DNA of 64,000 nt, from positions 62,001 through 126,000 of the forward strand of contig NZ_MWOK01000009.1 in the NCBI RefSeq assembly GCF_012932145.1, read 5' to 3'. This DNA is from Acidovorax sp. SRB_14 (GTDB lineage Bacteria; Pseudomonadota; Gammaproteobacteria; Burkholderiales; Burkholderiaceae_C). Under the pieces are notes generated by a model. It worked only from the letters and a program-made list of their open reading frames with translations. It was not told the DNA's origin and did no database searches. A program made the translations under genes and the position numbers. Below are positions 57,505 through 64,000 of this stretch, piece by piece (within the stretch, counting starts at the first letter, position 1; each line of letters starts with the position of its first letter).

Positions 57505-60450
57505 ATGACCAAGACACTGGTAATTGCAGAAAAACCCTCGGTCGCGCAAGACATCGTGCGCGCCCTCACGCCCGTCGCGGGCAAGTTCGACAAGCACGAC
57601 GACCATTTCGAGAACGAGCACTACGTCGTCACCAGCGCCGTCGGCCACCTCGTCGAGATCCAGGCGCCCGAGGAATTCGACGTGAAACGCGGCAAGTGGA
57701 GCTTTGCCCACCTGCCGGTGATCCCGCCGCACTTCGACCTCAAGCCCGTCGACAAGACCAAGACGCGCCTCAACGCCGTGGTCAAGCAGGCCAAGCGCAA
57801 GGACGTGACGGCACTCATCAACGCCTGCGACGCGGGGCGCGAGGGCGAGCTGATCTTCCGGTTGATCGAGCAGTACGCCGGCGGCGCCAAGCCGCTGGGC
57901 AAGCCGGTGCAGCGCCTGTGGCTGCAGTCGATGACGCCGCAGGCCATCCGCGAGGGCTTCGAGAAGCTGCGCAGCAACGAGCAGATGGCGGGCCTCGCCG
58001 ACGCCGCGCGCAGCCGCTCCGAGGCCGACTGGCTGGTCGGCATCAACGGCACGCGCGCCATGACGGCTTTCAACTCGCAGGGCGGCGGCTTCTTTCTGAC
58101 CACCGTCGGCCGGGTGCAGACGCCCACGCTGTCGCTGGTGGTCGAGCGCGAGGAGAAGATCCGCAAGTTCGTGAGCCGCGACTACTGGGAAATCCACGCC
58201 AGTTTTGCCGCCCAGGCTGGCAGCTACCCGGCCAAGTGGTTCGACCCGCAGTGGAAGAAGAACAGCGACGATGCCGAGCTGCGCGCCGACCGCGTCTGGG
58301 CCGCCCATGAAGCGCAGGCCATCGCCGACGCCGCGCGCGGCCAGCCCGCCAGCGTGACCGAGGAAAGCCGGCCCACCACCCAGGCGCCCGGCCAGCTGTT
58401 CGACCTGACCAGCCTGCAGCGCGAGGCCAACGGCAAGTTCGGCTTCTCGGCCAAGACCACGCTGGCGCTGGCGCAAAGCCTCTACGAGCGCCACAAGGCC
58501 CTGACCTACCCGCGGACCGACTCGCGCGCCCTGCCCGAAGACTACGTGCCCGTGGCGCGGCAGACCTTCGAGATGCTCGCCACCAGCGGCATGGCGCACC
58601 TGGCGCCGCACGCGCGCACGGCGCTCGAGGGCGGCTACGTGCGCCCGAGCAAACGCATCTTCGACAACGCCAAGGTCAGCGACCACTTTGCCATCATCCC
58701 GACGCTGCAGGCGCCCAGTGGCCTGTCCGAGGCCGAGCAGAAGCTCTACGACCTGGTGGTGCGCCGCTTCATGGCGGTGTTTTTCCCAAGCGCCGAGTAC
58801 CTGGTCACCACCCGGATCAGCAAGGTCGAGCAGGCCGGCAAAGCGCACCACTTCAAGACCGAAGGCAAGGTGCTGGTCAAGCCGGGCTGGCTGGCGATCT
58901 ACGGCAAGGAGGCTGCCGCCGAGGTGCCTGACGCCAAGGAAGGCGACAAGGGCCAGAACCTGGTGCCGGTGCAGCCGGGCGAGAAGCCGCTGGCAAGCCA
59001 AGTCGACCCCAAGGCGCTCAAGACCAAGCCGCCCGCGCGCTACTCCGAAGCCACGCTGCTGGGCGCCATGGAGAGCGCCGGCAAGCAGGTCGAAGACGAA
59101 AGCATGCGCGAGGCCATGCAGGAAAAGGGCTTGGGCACGCCCGCCACGCGCGCCGCCACCATCGAAGGCCTGCTGGCCGAAAAGTACATGCTGCGCGAAG
59201 GCCGCGAAATCATCCCGACGGCCAAGGCCTTCCAGCTCATGACGCTGCTGCGCGGCCTCGGCGTGAAGGAGCTCTCGCGCGCCGACCTGACCGGCGAGTG
59301 GGAATACAAGCTCGCGCAGATGGAAAAGGGGCAGCTCAGCCGCGCCACCTTCATGGCCGAGATCGCCGCGATGACCGAGCGCATGGTCCGGCAGGCCAAG
59401 GAATACGACCGCGACACCATCCCCGGCGACTACGCCCAGCTCTCGGCCCCGTGCCCGAACTGCGGCGGCGTGGTCAAGGAAAACTACCGCCGCTACGCCT
59501 GCGTGGGCAAGCCGGGCGCCGAGGGCTGCGGCTTCTCGTTCGGCAAGTCGCCGGCCGGGCGCACCTTCGAGCCGCAGGAGGCCGAGCAGCTGCTGGCCAC
59601 GCGCAAGATCGGGCCGCTCGAGGGCTTCCGCTCCAAGGCCGGCTGGCCGTTCACATCCGAGATCGTGCTCAAGTACGACGACGAGGCGCACAACTACAAG
59701 CTCGAATTCGACTTCGGCGACGACAAGAAGGCCGAAGAGTCGGGCGAGCTGGTCGAGTTTGCCGACGAAAGCCTCGGCCCCTGCCCGGTCTGCGGCGCGC
59801 CCGTGCACGAGCACGGCAGCAACTACGTCTGCAGCAAGGCCGTGCCCACGGCCGCGCAGCCCACGCCCAGCTGCACGTTCAAGACCGGCAAGGTCATCCT
59901 GCAGCAGCCCGTGGAGCGCGCGCAGATGGCCAAGCTGCTCGAGACCGGCAAGACCGACCTGCTCGATAAGTTCGTGAGCATGCGCACGCGCCGCGCGTTC
60001 AAGGCGCACCTGGCCTGGGACAAGGAGGCCGGCAAGGTCAACTTCGAGTTCGCACCGAGCAAGTTCCCGCCGCGCAAGACGCCCGCTGCCGCTGCAAAAA
60101 CAGGAGCTGCCAGCGCACGCCCTGTAAGCGCTGCAGCCAAAAAAGCCGCAAAACCTGCGGCCGCGAAGAAAGCCGCCGCCAAAACGCCCAAGGCCGCCAC
60201 CGCCAAGGCCCCGCGCAAGCCCGCCGCTGGCAAGGCGCCGAGCCCGCAGCTCGCCGCCGTGATCGGTGCCGAGCCCGTGGCGCGGCCCGAGGCGGTCAAG
60301 AAGATCTGGGCGTACATCAAGGCCCACAACCTGCAGGATCCCAAGGACAAGCGCACCATCGTGGCCGACGACAAGCTGCGCGCCGTGTTCGGCAAGGACC
60401 AGGCCGGCATGTTCGAGCTGGCGGGCATCCTGGGCCAGCACCTGGGGTGA
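57505..60450 (+). CDS. topB: DNA topoisomerase III fused to a C-terminal SWIB domain
   Basis: 981 residues from ATG 57505; ATG 57490 is a possible earlier start. Type IA topoisomerase: TOPRIM with E9 (LVIAEKPS) and DAGREGE at 109-115, catalytic Y335 in LTYPRTDSRALP, and conserved EATLLGAMESAGKQ and GLGTPATRAATI. Then zinc-ribbon-like cysteine groups near 650 (CPNCGGVVK) and 760 (CPVCGAPVH). The last part is unusual: an Ala/Lys/Pro linker (about 860-911, partly made of an SDR repeat) and a SWIB/MDM2-like domain at about 912-981 (RPEAVKKIWAYIKAHNLQDP, IVADDKLRAVFGKDQAGMFE). The enzyme resolves recombination and replication intermediates. The linker and SWIB may add DNA or protein contacts. A UvrD-like helicase follows in 46 bases. 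Confidence 0.94.
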   Translation: MTKTLVIAEKPSVAQDIVRALTPVAGKFDKHDDHFENEHYVVTSAVGHLVEIQAPEEFDVKRGKWSFAHLPVIPPHFDLKPVDKTKTRLNAVVKQAKRKDVTALINACDAGREGELIFRLIEQYAGGAKPLGKPVQRLWLQSMTPQAIREGFEKLRSNEQMAGLADAARSRSEADWLVGINGTRAMTAFNSQGGGFFLTTVGRVQTPTLSLVVEREEKIRKFVSRDYWEIHASFAAQAGSYPAKWFDPQWKKNSDDAELRADRVWAAHEAQAIADAARGQPASVTEESRPTTQAPGQLFDLTSLQREANGKFGFSAKTTLALAQSLYERHKALTYPRTDSRALPEDYVPVARQTFEMLATSGMAHLAPHARTALEGGYVRPSKRIFDNAKVSDHFAIIPTLQAPSGLSEAEQKLYDLVVRRFMAVFFPSAEYLVTTRISKVEQAGKAHHFKTEGKVLVKPGWLAIYGKEAAAEVPDAKEGDKGQNLVPVQPGEKPLASQVDPKALKTKPPARYSEATLLGAMESAGKQVEDESMREAMQEKGLGTPATRAATIEGLLAEKYMLREGREIIPTAKAFQLMTLLRGLGVKELSRADLTGEWEYKLAQMEKGQLSRATFMAEIAAMTERMVRQAKEYDRDTIPGDYAQLSAPCPNCGGVVKENYRRYACVGKPGAEGCGFSFGKSPAGRTFEPQEAEQLLATRKIGPLEGFRSKAGWPFTSEIVLKYDDEAHNYKLEFDFGDDKKAEESGELVEFADESLGPCPVCGAPVHEHGSNYVCSKAVPTAAQPTPSCTFKTGKVILQQPVERAQMAKLLETGKTDLLDKFVSMRTRRAFKAHLAWDKEAGKVNFEFAPSKFPPRKTPAAAAKTGAASARPVSAAAKKAAKPAAAKKAAAKTPKAATAKAPRKPAAGKAPSPQLAAVIGAEPVARPEAVKKIWAYIKAHNLQDPKDKRTIVADDKLRAVFGKDQAGMFELAGILGQHLG
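60091..60138. repeat. SDR copy 12, translated inside topB
   Basis: Within the topB reading frame: AGGAGCTGCCAGCGCACGCC (60102-60121) matches the minus strand of the SDR at 22670-22709 over 20 of 20 bases, followed by the usual AAGCGCTGCAG part. It is translated as AAKTGAASARPVSAAA in the linker before the SWIB domain and keeps the frame. Confidence 0.75.
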
Positions 60451-60496
60451 TGGCCTGGCGGAGCCCGCCCGCCGCGGGCCTTGTGGGAGTGGATGT

Positions 60497-62491
60497 GTGA
60501 GCACCGAGCCTTTGTTCCAGACCCGGGCCTTCGTGCCCACGCCCGAGCAGCGCGCCGTGCAGACGGCCGCTGCGCGCACGCTGGTGATCGAGGCCAATGC
60601 GGGGGCCGCCAAGACCACCACGCTGGCGCTGCGCATGGCCGAGAGCTGGCAGCGTGGCACCGCGCCCGACGCGTTCCTCGTCCTCATGCACACCGATACC
60701 GCCTGCCAGGCGCTGCGCGACGCGCTGCACAAGATCGGCGTGCCGCCCGCGGTGCGCCAGCGCATGCGCATCGCCACCTTCGAGCAGTTTTGCACCGCCC
60801 TGCTGGCCGACGCCAGCGCGCGCCCCGTGCCCGTGCTCGCCACGCCCGAGCAGCTGCGCCCCCATGTCTGGCAGGCCGTGCAGCACGTGGAGCAGGCCGA
60901 GGACGAGCGCTGGCGCGATGCCCTGCAACTGCCCGCGCAGGGCGACAGCGGTTTTGTCGAGGAATTCCTGGCCGTGGCCGACCGGCTTAAGGGCACGCTG
61001 GGCGACGAGCGCGCGCGCGAAGAGCAGTCCGTCTCGCCCGACTACGCCGACGCGCTGGGCGTGGACTACACACTGCTCAAGGTGTTCCTCGCCTACGAGC
61101 GCCTGCGCCAGAACGAATGGGGCGACGGGGCGCTGTTCCGCGGCACGCACGACGCCACCTACGACCTGGCGCGCGCGCTGCACCACGGCGCCGCGCCCGC
61201 CGATTACCGGCACTGGCCGCTCGGCGTGCGCGCCCTGTGCGTGGACGAAATGCACGACATGAACCAGGCCGCCTTCACCGTGCTGGCGGCGCTGCTCAAC
61301 TCCACCTTCAGCCTGTTCTGCGGCGTCGGCGACCGCGACCAGGTCATCCACAGCGCCGGCGGTGCCGACGCCATCTTCATGGCCGGCGCCATCACCGAGG
61401 CCACCGGCCGCCCCGTAGTGCGTCTGCCGCTCACGCCCAGCCACCGCTTTGGCAAGCGCTTGGCCGCCAAGGTCGCGCGCCTGGCCGACAAGGCCTACGA
61501 CAGCGCCGCCGCGCACGACACCGGCGTGGCGCTGCTGTCCTACGGCGACGGCGCGCAGTGCGTGGACCTGGTGCTGGCCGAAGTAGCCCGCTGGCGCGCC
61601 ACGCCGCGCGCGCGCATGGACCAGTGCGCCGTGCTGCTGCGCCACGCGCACCAGTCGGTGGGCATCGAGAACGCGCTGATCGCGGCGGGCGTGCCCTACA
61701 CGCTCAGCGGCATGGGCAGCTACCTGCTGCGCCCCGAGGTGCTGCTGGTGCGCGGCCTGCTGGCCGTGGCCACCGACAACTTCGAGAGCGTGGCCGAGCC
61801 GCGCACGCGCGAGGCGCTGATGCACGCGCTGGTGTTCTTCTGCGGCGCGCGCATCACGGTGGCCGGGCGCGAGCACGAGTCGCAGCAGGACCTGCTGGCC
61901 GATGCGATCCGCAGCGTCACCGACAACCCACTGTTCCTGCAGCACTTCTTCCAGAACCAGATCCTGCCCAACGTCGAGCCCGCCACGCGCCGGCGCCTGT
62001 GCGCCGCCGTGGCCGTGGCCCAGGAGCCGTCTGCGCCCGACATGCTGCAGCGCGTGCTCGGTGCGCTCGAGATCGACGCGCTCATCCACGGCGCCCTGGT
62101 CTCGCGCCAGCGCCGCCAGGAGGCGCAGGACAACCTCGCCGGCCTGTGCGCGGCCGCGCGCGCCTTTGCCTCGGCGCGCGACTACTTCCTGCACCTGAAC
62201 CAGACCGAGCAGCGCCAGGGCGCGCTGCGCAGCGCGGCCAGCCTGGTGCTGGCCAGCATCGCGCACGTCAAGGGGCTGGAGTTCGAGCAGGTGGTGATCC
62301 CGTACCTGGAGCGCGGCATCTTTCCGGTGCCGCACGCCAGCGCCGAAGAAGAGCGCAACACGCTGTACGTCGGCATGACGCGCGCGCGCCGCCAGCTCAC
62401 GCTGCTGGCGCACGCCGCGCGGCCCAGCAGCTTCGTGGCGCAGCTGGGCTATGCCATGGCTGCATCTGCCGCAGCTGCGGCGCCGGATTGA
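60497..62491 (+). CDS. UvrD/Rep-family superfamily I helicase-like ATPase
   Basis: 664 residues from GTG 60497, with GGGAG 8 bases upstream. Helicase motifs: Q-motif FVPTPEQRAV, Walker A in EANAGAAKTTT with K39 (Ala in place of the usual Gly before Lys), motif II VDEMHD at 249-254, motif III GVGDRDQVIHS, and late motifs HVKGLEFEQVVIPYL and RNTLYVGMTRARRQL. Smaller than UvrD (about 720) and with a short 2B-type region. Probably a 3'-5' helicase or translocase. It sits 46 bases after topB, suggesting joint action in repair or replication restart, as type IA topoisomerase-helicase pairs do elsewhere. Confidence 0.86.
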   Translation: MSTEPLFQTRAFVPTPEQRAVQTAAARTLVIEANAGAAKTTTLALRMAESWQRGTAPDAFLVLMHTDTACQALRDALHKIGVPPAVRQRMRIATFEQFCTALLADASARPVPVLATPEQLRPHVWQAVQHVEQAEDERWRDALQLPAQGDSGFVEEFLAVADRLKGTLGDERAREEQSVSPDYADALGVDYTLLKVFLAYERLRQNEWGDGALFRGTHDATYDLARALHHGAAPADYRHWPLGVRALCVDEMHDMNQAAFTVLAALLNSTFSLFCGVGDRDQVIHSAGGADAIFMAGAITEATGRPVVRLPLTPSHRFGKRLAAKVARLADKAYDSAAAHDTGVALLSYGDGAQCVDLVLAEVARWRATPRARMDQCAVLLRHAHQSVGIENALIAAGVPYTLSGMGSYLLRPEVLLVRGLLAVATDNFESVAEPRTREALMHALVFFCGARITVAGREHESQQDLLADAIRSVTDNPLFLQHFFQNQILPNVEPATRRRLCAAVAVAQEPSAPDMLQRVLGALEIDALIHGALVSRQRRQEAQDNLAGLCAAARAFASARDYFLHLNQTEQRQGALRSAASLVLASIAHVKGLEFEQVVIPYLERGIFPVPHASAEEERNTLYVGMTRARRQLTLLAHAARPSSFVAQLGYAMAASAAAAAPD

Positions 62492-62632
62492 AGGCGTGGC
62501 CACAGCGCCGCGGGCAGTTGGGCATCCCTGCTGTCACACGGGCCTCCTACAGTTGCCACGCTGCGCGCTCGGTGTGTCTCACTGCCATGCTGTGGCAGCG
62601 TCCTTGTCCGTCTTCATGAAAGGCCCTCTGCG

Positions 62633-63637
62633 ATGTTCAAACCCTCCCTGCTCGCGGCGCTGTGCGTGTGCACCCTGGTCACCGTGGGCTGCAGCAGCCT
62701 TGGCACCGGCCCAGCCGGCAGCGCCGCGAAGCCGCAGGTGATAGCGCACCGCGGCGCCAGCGGCTACCTGCCCGAGCACACGCTGGCCGGCTACGAGCTG
62801 GCGGTGCGCATGGGCAGCGATTTCATCGAGCCCGACCTGCAGCTCACCCGCGACGGTCAACTGGTCGCCATGCACGACGACAGCTTGCAGCGCACCACCA
62901 ACGTCGCCAGCGTTTTCGCGCAGCGCGGCGGCGCCTACAAGGTGGCCGACTTCACGCTCGCCGAGATCAAGAGGCTCACCGTACAGCCCTTCGGCCCCAC
63001 GGCCGGGACGGCGCACGCGGGGTTTGTGCCCACGGCCGCGCAACCGCTGGCGGTGCCCACGTTCCAGGAGGTCATCGATCTGGCCAGGGCGCAAAGTGCG
63101 GCCACCGGGCGCGAGGTGGGCATCTACCCCGAGGCCAAGCAGGCCGACCCGGACATGGAGGACGGCATCCTTCAGGCACTGCAGGCCAATGGCTACCGCG
63201 CCGGCAGCAAGCTGTTCATCCAGTCGTTCAGCGACGCCACGCTGCGCAGCCTGCGCGCCAAGCAGCAGGCGCAGGGCCTGGCCTACCCGCTGGTGCAGTT
63301 GGGCTACGCCGCCGTGGCCGAAGACGGCGGGGTGCGCATGCGCGTGCGGGGCCCCGACGGGTGGAGGCTTCTGACGCTGCCCGAGGTGGCCACCTTCAGC
63401 GCGGGCGTGGGTGTCTCCGTCGGCAACAAGGCCTACCCGGTCACCCAGGCCTTTATCGACCAGGCGCATGCTGCCGGAATGCGGGTGCACGGCTGGACCT
63501 TCAACAAGCCCGATGCCGCACTTGCCGCGGCCGAGTTCCAGAGTTACCTGGCCATGGGCATGGACGGCATGTTCGCCAACTACCCCGACCTGGCGGTGGC
63601 GGCGCGCAATGCCTGGGCGGCCCAGCCCAAGCCCTGA
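62633..63637 (+). CDS. Lipoprotein glycerophosphodiester phosphodiesterase
   Basis: 334 residues. Lipoprotein signal with lipobox TVGC and acylated C20, so anchored in the envelope. GDPD fold: AHRGASGYLPEHTLAGYELA, DFIEPDLQLTRDGQLVAMHD (Glu/Asp metal ligands and His), GIYPEAKQADPDMEDG, and MRVHGWTFNKPDAALAAAEF. Hydrolyses glycerophosphodiesters to glycerol-3-phosphate and alcohol; the long form resembles periplasmic GlpQ. No glp transport genes next to it. Monocistronic. Confidence 0.92.
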   Translation: MFKPSLLAALCVCTLVTVGCSSLGTGPAGSAAKPQVIAHRGASGYLPEHTLAGYELAVRMGSDFIEPDLQLTRDGQLVAMHDDSLQRTTNVASVFAQRGGAYKVADFTLAEIKRLTVQPFGPTAGTAHAGFVPTAAQPLAVPTFQEVIDLARAQSAATGREVGIYPEAKQADPDMEDGILQALQANGYRAGSKLFIQSFSDATLRSLRAKQQAQGLAYPLVQLGYAAVAEDGGVRMRVRGPDGWRLLTLPEVATFSAGVGVSVGNKAYPVTQAFIDQAHAAGMRVHGWTFNKPDAALAAAEFQSYLAMGMDGMFANYPDLAVAARNAWAAQPKP

Positions 63638-63763
63638 GACCCGGCCCGGGGCGCCGGCTGCCTCTGCGGGCCGCCGCAGCCCGGGCCCGCAACCGGCAGG
63701 GCGGAGCGCTGCGGGCGCGCTACCCTCTGCGTGATCCCCTGACCGTTGACCGAGGTTGTTGCC

Positions 63764-64000
63764 ATGTCCCTGCACCCCCGTGCCGTTTCTCCTTCCACCA
63801 CCCCTGTGCCGGCGCGCTCCATCGCCCTGGCCGGCGCCAGTAATTTCCGCGACCTCGGCGGCTACGCCGGGCATGGCGGGCGCACGCTCAGGTGGCGCCG
63901 GTTGTTCCGCGCCGACCATTTGGCCGCGCTCAGCCCGGCCGATCTGCAGGTGCTGCGCGAACTCGGCATTGCCCGCACCGCCGACTTTCGCGGCGAGTCC
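63764..64000 (+). CDS. Tyrosine-protein phosphatase family (3' end outside window)
   Basis: 79 codons visible from ATG 63764, open at the right edge. ASNFRDLGGYAG and RWRRLFRADHLAALSPADLQ then LGIARTADFRGES are typical of the N-terminal part of PtpB/LipA-like tyrosine phosphatases (Y_phosphatase3); the CxxxxxR active site would lie beyond the edge. Predicted cytoplasmic. Confidence 0.82.
   Translation, partial: MSLHPRAVSPSTTPVPARSIALAGASNFRDLGGYAGHGGRTLRWRRLFRADHLAALSPADLQVLRELGIARTADFRGES

Noticed and set aside
57169-60996. A very long open frame antisense to topB on the minus strand (and a similar one at 4283-7408)
   Set aside because: Composition follows the codon bias of the opposite strand (GC-rich third positions), it has no domain character and runs across several real genes.

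Overview
The window is GC-rich chromosomal DNA from a betaproteobacterium, most likely a member of the Comamonadaceae (Acidovorax and relatives). The evidence is several Bug-type tricarboxylate-transporter binding proteins, Tat-like signals on solute-binding proteins, the gene order recA-recX / argC / sucC-sucD / terC-family gene / FHA-PP2C / pilA-OTase, and about a dozen copies of a short dispersed repeat (called SDR here) of the kind I associate with this family. This assignment comes from gene content only; no rRNA or tRNA gene is visible.

Layout. 1-3.3 kb: a membrane PepSY/flavodoxin/FNR flavoreductase cut by the left edge, ApbE flavinyltransferase and a small secreted protein. 3.2-7.4 kb: a LysR regulator divergent from an omega-amino-acid aminotransferase and a CoA-acylating (methyl)malonate-semialdehyde dehydrogenase. 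7.4-15.9 kb: a GntR/FCD regulator divergent from a seven-gene operon (binding protein, two permeases, two ATPases, M20 N-carbamoyl amidase, M81/MlrC-like protein); together with the previous block it could take up and degrade an N-carbamoyl or amide compound to a beta-amino acid and then to an acyl-CoA. 16-24.5 kb: Bug protein, malic enzyme MaeB, a secreted barnase-like RNase with its barstar, RadA, a membrane protein, IlvE and a zinc-finger protein. 24.4-29.4 kb: surface-polysaccharide genes (GT4, GT25, two glycosyltransferase-like proteins, O-antigen ligase). 29.5-36 kb: nitronate monooxygenase, a two-component system, AmpG-like permease, M48 protease and a SYLF lipoprotein.

36-40.6 kb is an accessory, lower-GC stretch: a broken REP-associated transposase (RAYT) with palindromes on both sides, a PglL-like O-oligosaccharyltransferase, the type IV pilin gene with a sigma-54 promoter, and a BrnT/BrnA toxin-antitoxin locus whose toxin gene is frameshifted. 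40.6-50 kb is mostly housekeeping: FHA and PP2C proteins, TerC-family protein, sucD-sucC, argC, a 41-residue small ORF coupled to a membrane protein, recX-recA with an SOS box, and a MarR regulator. 50-64 kb: LysR plus Bug protein, N-formylglutamate amidohydrolase-like protein, a TctD/TctE-like two-component pair, SPOR protein, BirA, a SET-domain protein, topoisomerase III fused to a SWIB domain, a UvrD-like helicase, a lipoprotein glycerophosphodiesterase and the start of a tyrosine phosphatase.

The most unusual observations are the SDR family, including one copy translated inside topB that shares a 20-base exact match with an intergenic copy 37 kb away; the barnase/barstar pair; the decayed BrnTA locus lying between an intact and a degraded copy of the same gene end; and the coupled small ORF at 46.8 kb. 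I see no CRISPR array, prophage or intact insertion sequence.
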